Part shown: one piece after another, positions 22,446 through 30,130 of the stretch
How positions within the stretch are numbered: position 1 is the stretch's first letter
Layout: the number at the start of each line of letters is the position of its first letter
Virus record (IMG/VR): IMGVR_UViG_3300010430_000339
Coordinates: 1-30,362 of that record
Length of the DNA: 30,362 bases
Direction: 5' to 3' (one strand)
Source of the DNA: a virus
The notes under the pieces: model-generated
What the model was told of the DNA's origin: nothing
The model's input: the letters and a program-made list of their open reading frames with translations, nothing else
Database searches by the model: none
Position numbers and translations under genes: made by a program

Positions 22446-23330
22446 TTATTTGAACATTTTATATATACTTGACCTTATCTTTATCTCACTAGATACAGAT
22501 ATAACTTCAGAAACTACAAATAACTCTTGAATTGGTATAGTGTCACTTACCCCTCCAAATGTAGCTTGATACGCCTTTTGAATGGGGTTGAGAATGTGTA
22601 TGTATTTACTCCTCGCTCGCAAGAACATAGGAACACTTTTTGAGTAAAGTTTCATAATAGCAATGTAATCCATCAACCTCTTATCAAATTCCTTGCCTTT
22701 TAGACCAGAGTATTTTCTTAAATGCTTATCTAAGTAATTATAATAACGCTTGAGAACAGAATTAGATAATCCTACCCCAGCAACTTTCTTCTCGACGGAT
22801 GCGATAAATCTTACAATGTTTTCCATTTCTTTAACTGGTTTTCCACCGAACTGAAAAATTTCATTGAAGTATGCATAGTAAAACTTCTTCAAGTCATTCT
22901 TAAAAGCGGAGTAAAATTTGCTCGGATTTTTGTGTGCAAACATATGCATACATTCGTGAATAGTGATTTCAGCTAAGACCTTATTAGAAGCAAAACCCCA
23001 TTTGTTTATATGATTATCAACTAAAATGATAACCTTATTAGAATTAGGATCATAAAAACCAGCTATATGTCTTATTGCCCCCTTCTCATTAATTACAAAT
23101 TTTCTAATTTTTCTTACCCCTTTTGTCATCCAACAAGGGATAATTACTTTTTCATCAATAAGTTTTCTTATGTCCTCTGCAACAGGTTTAGTCATTGCAA
23201 CTTTTGATATTGACTTTACAAACATATAATTTAGAGTCTTCGATCCATACAGAGGCTCACCATCTATACGTGCTACAACTTTAGGCGCAACTGGAAGTGC
23301 AAAGAATTCCTGTTGAATAACATCGCTCAT
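22446..23330 (-). CDS. Predicted HExxH zinc metallopeptidase-like protein
   Basis: This 294-aa protein has HECMH at residues 125-129 in a helix (EITIHECMHMFAHKNPS) preceded by a strand (KVIILVDNHI), the arrangement of zincin catalytic sites. A further Glu in YYAYFNEIFQ (about residue 157) is a candidate third ligand, as in gluzincins. The remainder is helical and basic. Between the terminase and tape-measure genes, a peptidase could process virion proteins or be carried into the cell. No prohead protease family was recognised. TAGGAG precedes ATG 23330 by 8 bases, and the terminase stop is 10 bases upstream. Confidence 0.6.
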   Translation of the reverse strand: MSDVIQQEFFALPVAPKVVARIDGEPLYGSKTLNYMFVKSISKVAMTKPVAEDIRKLIDEKVIIPCWMTKGVRKIRKFVINEKGAIRHIAGFYDPNSNKVIILVDNHINKWGFASNKVLAEITIHECMHMFAHKNPSKFYSAFKNDLKKFYYAYFNEIFQFGGKPVKEMENIVRFIASVEKKVAGVGLSNSVLKRYYNYLDKHLRKYSGLKGKEFDKRLMDYIAIMKLYSKSVPMFLRARSKYIHILNPIQKAYQATFGGVSDTIPIQELFVVSEVISVSSEIKIRSSIYKMFK

Positions 23331-23340
23331 ACTTTTGCTC

Positions 23341-24969
23341 CTAACTCATGTACGTTTCTACTGTATTAACAAATGGATCATCAAGTTCTCCTTCAATAAG
23401 TCTTCTTCGTACATCATCTATAATTTTCTGATTCCCAAACGGAACAACAGTATCCCTATAGTTGAGGTCCATTATAGCTTCTATAGAACTTTCCTGTACT
23501 CCCGGTAGACCAATCATCATTGGTGGATCATATTTACGAACATAATATGCACACGCAGCAGCAAGTGATAAGTCATCATTACAACCACTATCGGCCTCGA
23601 CTCTGCCACTTGGTTTACTTATCAATCCAATTAACTCAAGGATCAATCTTTTTGATTTGATACACTCAGGAAATTCACTTACATAAGAATAAAGAGAATC
23701 AATCATTAGTGGCCTTGTCCTTGAGTTTGTATTCAAACCAGGCACAATTTGGTCTTTCCCCTTTTTCTCCTTGTACATCATCATTGAAAGATCAGTATTA
23801 TTAATTGTTTCAGCAACCTGATTTCCATATGAATTATTTTCAATAACTATACAACCAGGATATTGAATACCGGCTATTTTAACAACTTCTGTAAAGTCAG
23901 TTACTGAACATTTTCCTTGAAATTCCCAAACCTGTTCAAGAGTTTCGTAGTCGAACACTTCAATAGCTGATTTATCACTGCCAAACTCAGGAGCAGTATC
24001 AACCCCTGCAATATAAAATCTTCCAGGAATTGGGTCTGAAAACTTCCATATCTCTCCATTATATAACTTCATAACGTTAATTGGTTCAATCTTTATGTCC
24101 TGTAGATGCTCAATTATATCAGCATCAAAGAATGAACCTGTCGACGCAATGAACTTAAGTTCCAGCTCCTGTTGAATTTTTCTTTTATCGTGGCCCCAAA
24201 GTTCACACTGAGTTTTATACCAATCTGGATCCTTGGCCAACTGTGGTATATCTCCCCAGTGAATCTGTACTGGTTTAAAAATATCATCTCTGCTGATCGC
24301 TCTTTGATACCGTTCATAAAACCACTTACCAACTCCTTGAGTCTTATTTGGAGTAGAAAGTATTACTGTACCAAAGGGGACTTTCTTCTCCCTCGCATTC
24401 TTCTGATTTGTTGATAACGCCGGAACCATACCGGTCCACGCATCGTCGATAAATTTAATAAATGCTGCTTCATCAATAACGAGGAAAGTGACGGATTTAC
24501 CACGTAAAGTCTTCTCAGGAGCATTCGGGGCAACCGGCGAGGCGAAACATTTACAGCCATTGCTTAATATAAATGTCCTTTCTGTTCTCTTAGTAAACTT
24601 AGGAGCCATCCATTTGGGCAACTTATCAATCATACTCATAATGTGACGAGCAAAATCAGTTGCCTCGGGTGCATCTTTTGAGATGATTCCAATGACTACG
24701 TTCTTATAAAACGTTACTAGCCAACAGATCAATGCTTGAATTATAGTTGAGATTCCTATTTGTCTGGATTTTAGAACGAAAATAAAATGTTTTCGGAGAA
24801 TCTCCATTATCAGATTTTCTTGTGCACCGTAGGGAATTAGAGGTACGTCTCCCCCAGGCAATTCAATCTTTACATACTTTCGGCAAAAATAGAGAAAAGA
24901 CTGTTTGCACTTCAGATATTCGGAGACATACTTCTCAGCATGATCTTCGAGTTTCTGTGCATTTATCAT
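23341..24969 (-). CDS. Terminase large subunit (gp17-like)
   Basis: This 542-aa protein has an ATPase with Walker A-type LKSRQIGIST at about residues 66-75, Walker B FLVIDEAAF at 162-170, and the coupling motif TVILSTPNKT at 201-210. The nuclease part has AGVDTAPEFGSDKSA near 321-335, IVIENNSYG near 375-382 and GCNDDLSLAAACAYYV near the C-terminus, giving the three acidic metal sites of the RNase H-like fold. The enzyme cuts concatemeric DNA and pumps it into the prohead at the portal. AAGGAG lies 8 bases before ATG 24969. It starts the minus-strand structural operon just downstream of the candidate promoter at 25038-25049; no small subunit or portal gene is in the window. Confidence 0.93.
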   Translation of the reverse strand: MINAQKLEDHAEKYVSEYLKCKQSFLYFCRKYVKIELPGGDVPLIPYGAQENLIMEILRKHFIFVLKSRQIGISTIIQALICWLVTFYKNVVIGIISKDAPEATDFARHIMSMIDKLPKWMAPKFTKRTERTFILSNGCKCFASPVAPNAPEKTLRGKSVTFLVIDEAAFIKFIDDAWTGMVPALSTNQKNAREKKVPFGTVILSTPNKTQGVGKWFYERYQRAISRDDIFKPVQIHWGDIPQLAKDPDWYKTQCELWGHDKRKIQQELELKFIASTGSFFDADIIEHLQDIKIEPINVMKLYNGEIWKFSDPIPGRFYIAGVDTAPEFGSDKSAIEVFDYETLEQVWEFQGKCSVTDFTEVVKIAGIQYPGCIVIENNSYGNQVAETINNTDLSMMMYKEKKGKDQIVPGLNTNSRTRPLMIDSLYSYVSEFPECIKSKRLILELIGLISKPSGRVEADSGCNDDLSLAAACAYYVRKYDPPMMIGLPGVQESSIEAIMDLNYRDTVVPFGNQKIIDDVRRRLIEGELDDPFVNTVETYMS

Positions 24970-25037
24970 TCATTCTCCTTAACGTAGTCGCATCTTACCT
25001 TTTTTATTTGTTCTCACTTTTGGGATGAGAAAACTTG

Positions 25038-25049
25038 CTATATATATTA
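25038..25049 (-). promoter_or_regulatory. Candidate late promoter, TAATATATATAG
   Basis: Reverse complement of the 12-mer at 9407-9418, located about 70 bases upstream of the terminase start and pointing toward it. A hairpin (25011-25031) lies 6 bases downstream. The recurrence upstream of both structural operons supports a shared promoter, though AT-rich repeats can arise by chance. Confidence 0.35.
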
Positions 25050-25099
25050 CTTACTAGTAGAGGATTGTTGTGTTTTTTTAGTTGAGGAAATTAAATTTA

Positions 25100-25141
25100 T
25101 TTCCCTTCGTTGAATCAAGGCCCTCTCTCGACAAAGGGAAA
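25100..25141 (+). other. Stem-loop in the leader of the plus-strand small genes
   Basis: An 8-bp stem TTTCCCTT/AAGGGAAA closes a second 5-bp helix (GTTGA with TCGAC, one G-U pair) around a 14-base loop. It lies just upstream of the AAGGAGG at 25149. There is no T-run after it on either strand, so it is not a terminator; it may affect stability or translation of the leader. Confidence 0.4.
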
Positions 25142-25255
25142 AAGAAAAAAGGAGGTGGTGTATGTAGGAGCAGAGAGGTCATTTTTTATTAGAGGATGTT
25201 ACCTGAAAGGGGGTTTTGAAAAAAACCTGTACCAAGAAGAGAGAGGTAAAGAATA

Positions 25256-25528
25256 TTGGATAACTTGGCAAGCAAACTGGGGTCTGCCTTTGACAGAGAA
25301 GTTATTAGTAGTGGGAAGAATGCACATAACCCTGTACTGAAACTCGAACACTTCATTTACGAGGAATCAGTACCCTGCCCTGTTTGTGACAAAGGTATTA
25401 TAGTGATGCCGCCGAGTCTGGAAAAACACACTCTTCCCCTTGAGGGACTATACTGCATGCTGTGTGACCAAAGGTATGAGGTCGCTAGTGTCAACCACAT
25501 TCGAAAAAGGAGAAAGTGGAAATGTTGA
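25256..25528 (+). CDS. Small zinc-ribbon-like protein
   Basis: This 90-aa protein reads from TTG 25256, with AGAGAGGT 8 bases upstream; a second TTG three codons later is possible. It has CPVCDKGII near residues 40-48 and CMLCDQRYEV near 67-76, two CxxC pairs with strands between, as in a zinc ribbon, and a basic C-terminus (HIRKRRKWKC). It resembles in size and layout the zinc-binding proteins of the minus-strand accessory block (1523-1813, 6317-6634), with no tagged neighbour here. Its stop overlaps the start of the next small ORF. Confidence 0.6.
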   Translation: MDNLASKLGSAFDREVISSGKNAHNPVLKLEHFIYEESVPCPVCDKGIIVMPPSLEKHTLPLEGLYCMLCDQRYEVASVNHIRKRRKWKC

Positions 25529-25683
25529 GTACATCATTGAAAGGAGAACTCAGCAGTATAGGCAAACACAGCGAGAAATCGCTCGATACAGACTCAGACA
25601 AAGTTAATAGAAAGGTGGTGGTAAAAGATTTGTCTTTTGATTTAGATTTATGTTTACGAGAGGATCTTACTTTTTGTAAATAA
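25522..25683 (+). CDS. Small hypothetical ORF
   Basis: A 53-aa frame starts at ATG 25522 (MLSTSLKGELSSIGKHSEKS), overlapping the stop of the zinc-ribbon gene, with AAGGAG 9 bases upstream. It is polar and charged, with a hydrophobic/acidic C-terminal stretch (VVVKDLSFDLDLCLREDL). It ends 20 bases before the terminator at 25704. The ribosome site and coupling support it, but composition is weak evidence at this length. Confidence 0.4.
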   Translation: MLSTSLKGELSSIGKHSEKSLDTDSDKVNRKVVVKDLSFDLDLCLREDLTFCK

Positions 25684-25703
25684 AAGTTAATGTTTCCCAT
25701 TTG

Positions 25704-25741
25704 GGTGTAGAGGCTGTAGGCCTCTTAACACCATTCTTTTT
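25704..25741 (+). terminator. Rho-independent terminator of the small plus-strand genes
   Basis: GGTGT-AGAGGC-TGTAG-GCCTCT-TA-ACACC makes an 11-bp interrupted stem with a 5-base loop, followed by ATTCTTTTT. It lies after the stop at 25683 and before the convergent gene ending at 25746. Confidence 0.75.
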
Positions 25742-25745
25742 GGAT

Positions 25746-26990
25746 TTATAAAGTCGGATTAGTTCTCATTAATCTAACAGTTGCTACGGCCTGCCATTCA
25801 CCATCTCTAACAAAAACCAAATCAGAAGAACTAATTATATACTTTCCGCTTACATTAATATTTTCCGACACTCTGACGTTTAAGTTTGCGGGCTGACCGA
25901 CATTCGTTAGATTTAGAATACGAAGGTTTCTCTCTAAAGAAAATTTAAGAGTAGAGAGATTCCTAATTAGTGGAGTAGTTCTCGCAATCGCAAATGTATC
26001 ATCAGCGTCATAACCAGTGTGATCTATATGATACTTGGTCCTATCTACTACAGGATTGTGAAATATCTGAACGCCTCTTTTAGACATTAAACCGTAATCC
26101 TTACACACTTCTTCCAAATCCAAATTGATAGTACTATACAGATTATCTCTAGGTTTTACAATGAAGTTTACACGTTTAGATTCATAGATGAATCTAGTAT
26201 TAGCACTGTAATCAGTTCGCATAAGTTCGTAAGTATAGAAGTTTTTTCCGTCGTTACACTTCTCAATTGTGTCACTATTATCATCTCCAGAAACAAGTTG
26301 GTATATTGTAAAGGCAGTAGCTTTATTCATTCTCCTAGTTAAATTGTATATGTGTAACTTATCTCCACTAAAATTCCAACCCATTGATCCTCTATAAAAT
26401 CCAAATATATTATCTAAATATGTAATAGCTTTATTCAAAGATATCGGGGGAATAATTACTTGATCAAGTTGTTCGGTATTTAAATCCTCTTGATCAATCT
26501 CCAGAGTCGCATATGATTCTTCAACTAAATCTCGTATTATCTCTTCTATTGTTGATGCATAGTAAACCTTATTCACAAGAGTTGATAGTGAAAACAACTC
26601 TTTCTCTGGAACAGTTAGTATACTAATGTTGGTCCTATCTGGTTGATCACTTTTTCTATCAGAGCCGGCAAGGCTTCGCTGCATGGGGAGGGTAAAACCA
26701 GACTTAAAATGTACAAGAGTATAGTCAATCTGCTCTTTTGCTACCTGGGCTTGTGTTTCACCAATATAACGTACACTCAACTTAATTGGATCTTGTCCAT
26801 AAATGTAATCTAAAATTATATCCCTCGGATCAATAAACAAATCAAGGATTATTGTTTGAAATGGTCGATTTAAAGAGTTGACAATACGAACTCTGGACAA
26901 GTCCATAGAGTAATCTTTGTCCCTTATCCTCATCTGAATATCATAACTTCTTGAAGGAACAAATGGTCTTTTGCCCGGTTTATCTGGCAT
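25746..26990 (-). CDS. Baseplate hub-like / tail protein (gp27/gpD-type), probable
   Basis: This 414-aa protein opens with a beta-rich domain (YDIQMRIRDKDYSMDLSRVRIV, FQTIILDLFIDPRDIILDY, DPIKLSVRYIGE). A helical segment STIEEIIRDLVEESYATLEI follows near residues 145-164, then SLNKAITYLDNIFGFYRGSMGW...GDKLHIYN (about 185-218). This order, a beta domain then EEIIRDLV...L..ITYLD.I...G, is characteristic of phage late-control/hub proteins that form the trimeric hub and carry the spike. The C-terminus is a strand repeat ending in an Arg/Thr tail. GGAGAT precedes ATG 26990. It is separated from the baseplate operon by inversion. A hub role is likely but not proven. Confidence 0.55.
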   Translation of the reverse strand: MPDKPGKRPFVPSRSYDIQMRIRDKDYSMDLSRVRIVNSLNRPFQTIILDLFIDPRDIILDYIYGQDPIKLSVRYIGETQAQVAKEQIDYTLVHFKSGFTLPMQRSLAGSDRKSDQPDRTNISILTVPEKELFSLSTLVNKVYYASTIEEIIRDLVEESYATLEIDQEDLNTEQLDQVIIPPISLNKAITYLDNIFGFYRGSMGWNFSGDKLHIYNLTRRMNKATAFTIYQLVSGDDNSDTIEKCNDGKNFYTYELMRTDYSANTRFIYESKRVNFIVKPRDNLYSTINLDLEEVCKDYGLMSKRGVQIFHNPVVDRTKYHIDHTGYDADDTFAIARTTPLIRNLSTLKFSLERNLRILNLTNVGQPANLNVRVSENINVSGKYIISSSDLVFVRDGEWQAVATVRLMRTNPTL

Positions 26991-27033
26991 ACTCGATCTC
27001 CATGATATTTTTTAAATTTGTTCCGGTAGAAAG

Positions 27034-27067
27034 ACAAAAAAATAGACCTAACGTAAACCAGGCCCAT
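27034..27067 (-). terminator. Rho-independent terminator after the DUF932-like gene
   Basis: On the minus strand an 8-bp stem (ATGGGCCT with AGGTCTAT, two G-U pairs) with a 10-base loop is followed by six to seven Ts. It lies 18 bases after the stop at 27085 and before the hub-like gene. Confidence 0.6.
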
Positions 27068-27084
27068 TTTTTTTGGATTTGTAA

Positions 27085-27981
27085 CTATGCTGCTCGCCTG
27101 GCTGCTTCTAATGTGGCAACTGCGTTGAACATCTGTGAAGGAATAGTTAAAACGCTTTCAGCCACATCCTCCATCAATATCCTTGCATTTAGATTCTTCT
27201 CAATGGAGCTGAACCTACAGATGGAATGAAACAGATTCCAGGAAGTGATATTGTTTGCACCAATCTCTTCTAGGTACATGGAAAGGGAATTCCTGCGTCT
27301 CTTACCAACTGAGTTTTCAATTACGTCGAGGACAGCAAGCATATTTTCCTCAGAGACACTTTGGCTAAAGTTCTCCTCAATGAGGCTAACAATGTTCTGA
27401 GAAAAAATATCAATATATGCTCCAACAGCAGTTGTCATTCTTGACCTAGCATGTTGATAGTGTACTTGCCTCATCTGGCCAAATCTTTGGAATCCGAAAC
27501 CGACACGTGGGTTACGCTCATCCTCACTGATAGAAATACCAAATGTGATTCGAACAGCCCTTGAACCATTGTAGCTATTCGTAACGATAATGTTTGGATA
27601 TATGTCTCCAACTTGTGGATAATTTGTGACATTCTGAATCAACATCTCATTGAGCATCATCGTATAGAATTCATTCATATATGTGTGCTCAGTAAAGATT
27701 GGTGATCCCACTTCAGAAATTGATTCTCTAATTGGACTGAGGACAGCATCATTTCCAACAAATTGATACCCATCTGAAACATATCCAACGTATGCCCATT
27801 GCGCTGCTTCTTCATTCTCGCGTGGGGTTCTGCGAGTAAAAACTCCTAGCAACGGCACACGGAGATCGGTATTTGTCTTGAGCTCTTGATACATCACTGA
27901 ACTGTGACGATCAATGTATTGGTATACTCCCTCGCTGTGAACAGTTAACCCCATGTCTAACGCTCGGTCCCTAAATGCCAT
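27085..27981 (-). CDS. DUF932-like protein
   Basis: This 298-aa protein starts MAFRDRALDMGL at ATG 27981, with AAGGAGG 4 bases upstream; the frame is open further back to 28011 through the ribosome site. WAYVGYVSDGYQFVGNDAVL (about residues 66-85) and GDIYPNIIVTNSYNGSRAVR (about 125-144) match the DUF932 layout (a strand pair with S.xYxxxxN, then N-S-(H/Y)-(D/N)-G-S). The C-terminal half is helical. DUF932 is widespread in phages and plasmids without established function. The gene is flanked by a perfect hairpin upstream (28002-28032) and a terminator downstream, so it may be highly expressed on its own. Confidence 0.55.
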   Translation of the reverse strand: MAFRDRALDMGLTVHSEGVYQYIDRHSSVMYQELKTNTDLRVPLLGVFTRRTPRENEEAAQWAYVGYVSDGYQFVGNDAVLSPIRESISEVGSPIFTEHTYMNEFYTMMLNEMLIQNVTNYPQVGDIYPNIIVTNSYNGSRAVRITFGISISEDERNPRVGFGFQRFGQMRQVHYQHARSRMTTAVGAYIDIFSQNIVSLIEENFSQSVSEENMLAVLDVIENSVGKRRRNSLSMYLEEIGANNITSWNLFHSICRFSSIEKNLNARILMEDVAESVLTIPSQMFNAVATLEAARRAA

Positions 27982-28001
27982 TCTACCTCCTTTTTGTTGA
28001 G

Positions 28002-28032
28002 AGTAGACCATCCTAATATAGGATGGTCTACT
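28002..28032. other. Perfect 14-bp hairpin with 3-base loop
   Basis: AGTAGACCATCCTA-ATA-TAGGATGGTCTACT is a perfect inverted repeat between the stop at 28044 and the DUF932-like start. In the plus direction it is followed by TTGTCCTCTTTTT, making it terminator-like. In the direction of the surrounding genes it is followed by CTCAACAAAAAGG, with no T-run. It could be a processing or stabilising hairpin in the leader, or a terminator for antisense transcripts. Confidence 0.6.
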
Positions 28033-28043
28033 TTGTCCTCTTT

Positions 28044-28808
28044 TTAAACTGCAATATACATCTGGTCTAAATCGTGAAGTCGTCTTAACAAATCACTACA
28101 GGGCTTCAAGTGATTATTTACATAAATCTGATATGCAATCTTAGCAGCAGGAATAATGATCTCCTTAGCTCCAGTACTATATTTTTGTATCTCCTCACTA
28201 TATACCCTTTTTAATTCTGCCCAGAAAAAGTCTGAGAAGGTGTTAAAACTTGATCCCATATACTTGTACCAGTTATTTCTAATATTCTTTTCTTCCCACA
28301 CTTTCAGAACATGAGACATTTTGGTTTGAAAATCTCTAAGTGGTAGAACAGCTATTGGTGGATAGGTTGCATAAGTTTCTAATAGTTTTTCAATTTTATT
28401 CTCCACTTGTAGTGTCAATATAATTGTATCTTCCTTAATTTGGTCAGATTTGTCACTAAATGAAAGTGTGAAAGGATCTTCTACAAATTTTGTATATGCC
28501 TCTTCATAATTGTCAAAGTATCTAGTACCATTAATAACACATCTTCTTAACTCATCTGCTTTTTGCCACAAGATGTGTTTAGTCGTTTCTGTTGCTCGAC
28601 TACCTTTCCATGATCCCCAGAAATAGTTCACATGCCCCCACGGAATTCCTTTATATATAGCATTCTCAAAGTCAATAATATCCTCCTCTTGAACCTGTCG
28701 AAATACGGTTTGAGTTAATTTTCTATCACTTATTGTAATATGTTTCACCTCTACTGTCGCAGTTCTTACTTGTACATTTCGTAAATCCACTACATTTCTT
28801 TGATTCAT
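28044..28808 (-). CDS. Conserved phage protein of unknown function
   Basis: This 254-aa protein starts MNQRNVVDLRNVQVRTATVE (ATG 28808, AAAGGATAAAAAT upstream), preferred over an earlier in-frame start at 28832. TVEVKHITISDRKLTQTVFR then GIPWGHVNYFWGSWKG and HILWQKADELRRCVI are motifs I recall from a recurring family of uncharacterised phage proteins (VFRQ...PWGxVNYFW...W.K.DELRR). The C-terminal half is helical (DFQTKMSHVLKVWEEK, EEIQKYSTGAKEIIIPAAK). The product is probably cytoplasmic. Function unknown. Confidence 0.7.
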   Translation of the reverse strand: MNQRNVVDLRNVQVRTATVEVKHITISDRKLTQTVFRQVQEEDIIDFENAIYKGIPWGHVNYFWGSWKGSRATETTKHILWQKADELRRCVINGTRYFDNYEEAYTKFVEDPFTLSFSDKSDQIKEDTIILTLQVENKIEKLLETYATYPPIAVLPLRDFQTKMSHVLKVWEEKNIRNNWYKYMGSSFNTFSDFFWAELKRVYSEEIQKYSTGAKEIIIPAAKIAYQIYVNNHLKPCSDLLRRLHDLDQMYIAV

Positions 28809-28864
28809 ATTTTTATCCTTTCTAACGCACAACTTCTAATGTTTATTAACTGTAATCTGGTTTA

Positions 28865-29605
28865 CTATTTTCCAAGAGTTTTTAGTTGTAAGGCCTGCTT
28901 CAGATATTCGATGTTATAATTGTAAGTATTAACATTATTGGCGTGATGATCCTTTACGATAGTATACACTTTAACTATCTTATCCGTAGCTTCATTTTCG
29001 AATCTGTCTATCTCTCCCTTGTTATGCACGTAAACATCGGTCTGTCTAATATCTCCCACAACATACTCATTATTATCTAGTTTAAGATTTGTAATGGAAG
29101 GCACTTCTATTCTCTTAGATCGAAGATCATTAGGAATAGTAACTCCATCTGGAGCATAGTCCTTTATTGTCTGCCACGCTCCATTAGGAGCAGCATGTAA
29201 CATATGATCCCTTCCCCCACTTCTCTTAAATAACCTATACTTGAAGGGATCATCTATTAGATTATCACATATATTGTTTATCTTATTAGTAGTCTTCTTC
29301 AATATACAAGTATAAACCCAATTAGTATGATCTATCCACATTATTCTCAATGTAGCGGGTTTATCAATTTTTGCTTTTACGGGAGAGGAATAGTAATTAA
29401 TTCTAATGAGGGCCTTCCCCTTGATAAACTCAAAGTCCTTTAGGGAAACAGGATTAGGACTGTGGATATCAAAGAGATCATCCTCATCAAACTGTTCAAA
29501 AATCATGGCCGTTAAGTACCTATTACCCCATCTCAATCTACCGGGTCCGCTAATATCAAGAGTTACCTCTCCATCCGGTCCTCTAACAATTAGATCACCT
29601 GACAC
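28865..29605 (-). CDS. Hypothetical protein, beta-rich
   Basis: This 246-aa protein starts at GTG 29605 (MSGDLIVRGPDGEVTLDISG), with GGAGG 8 bases upstream; an upstream in-frame GTG lies inside the ribosome site. It is beta-rich at the N-terminus (RVPGRLRWG-like turns, KALIRINYYSSPVKAKI, ATLRIMWIDHTNWVYTCIL), with polar loops and a helical end (NYNIEYLKQALQLKTLGK). No family recognised. It is separated from its upstream neighbour by 14 bases. Confidence 0.6.
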   Translation of the reverse strand: MSGDLIVRGPDGEVTLDISGPGRLRWGNRYLTAMIFEQFDEDDLFDIHSPNPVSLKDFEFIKGKALIRINYYSSPVKAKIDKPATLRIMWIDHTNWVYTCILKKTTNKINNICDNLIDDPFKYRLFKRSGGRDHMLHAAPNGAWQTIKDYAPDGVTIPNDLRSKRIEVPSITNLKLDNNEYVVGDIRQTDVYVHNKGEIDRFENEATDKIVKVYTIVKDHHANNVNTYNYNIEYLKQALQLKTLGK

Positions 29606-29619
29606 TATTATCACCTCCC

Positions 29620-30120
29620 TTATTTTACTTCCTGGCCTAAAACTGCAATTAGAAATAAGTTTTTTCTAAACCAATCAGTTCTAACACTCAAAGCCTCACG
29701 AAGCAAATTGGAAATATTAATTAATGAAGTTGCAAAAGATACTACAGTATCTTTTTCAACATTTTTCCAGTCCTTCTTATTATCAATAACATCTTTACTC
29801 TCAGAAAGTAATTTAATGCTAGTGTGCCATAAGGTCTCATTTCTAATTAATCTCATGTTCTTCATAGACATGGTAGCATCATTGGGGTTGTCTAATAAAT
29901 ACACAATAGTAACTATGAGATTTGCATTACTAGTATTGGGGTAATGATCAAAATTTAACCAATTGATTACGGTTTGCTCAGTTACAGAAAAAATAGCTGC
30001 CAAACCAAATGTACTTATACCATATTTACTCATTAATCTATTCAAACCCCCATACCACCCCTTAGGAATATTTTTTTGTCTTCGGAAATTATAAAAATGC
30101 TCCTCATCGAAAGAATCCAT
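29620..30120 (-). CDS. HTH-containing protein
   Basis: This 166-aa protein starts MDSFDEEHFYNFRRQK at ATG 30120, with GGAG 7 bases upstream; the frame extends upstream over the previous gene's stop, which makes that unlikely. RLMSKYGISTFGLAAIFSVT and EQTVINWLNFDHYPNTSN (about residues 28-65) form a lambda-repressor-like helix-turn-helix: FGLAAIFSVTEQTVINWL has the A-x3-V-T-x2-T-V-x2-W spacing. The rest is helical. It could be a DNA-binding regulator or a replication/packaging protein with an HTH. It overlaps nothing and starts 10 bases after the partial gene. Confidence 0.65.
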   Translation of the reverse strand: MDSFDEEHFYNFRRQKNIPKGWYGGLNRLMSKYGISTFGLAAIFSVTEQTVINWLNFDHYPNTSNANLIVTIVYLLDNPNDATMSMKNMRLIRNETLWHTSIKLLSESKDVIDNKKDWKNVEKDTVVSFATSLINISNLLREALSVRTDWFRKNLFLIAVLGQEVK

Positions 30121-30130
30121 CACTTTACTC

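Larger units (their letters stand above)
24970..25255. other. Divergent intergenic region between terminase and small plus-strand genes
   Basis: No convincing gene is seen here. On the minus side, a small hairpin TTCTCA/TGAGAA (25011-25031) lies between the promoter candidate and the terminase gene. On the plus side is a stem TTTCCCTT/AAGGGAAA (25100-25107 with 25134-25141), then a strong AAGGAGG (25149-25155) whose best-spaced ATG (25162) is followed directly by TAG, a start-stop pair. A GTG-initiated frame at 25155/25158 runs to 25340 but is too close to the ribosome site. Confidence 0.5.

Noticed and set aside
25155-25340. GTG-started frame of about 60 residues (MYVGAERSFFIRG...)
   Set aside because: Only 2 bases separate it from the AAGGAGG site, and it overlaps the zinc-ribbon gene, which has its own site and recognisable Cys pairs. 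Not excluded, but weaker.
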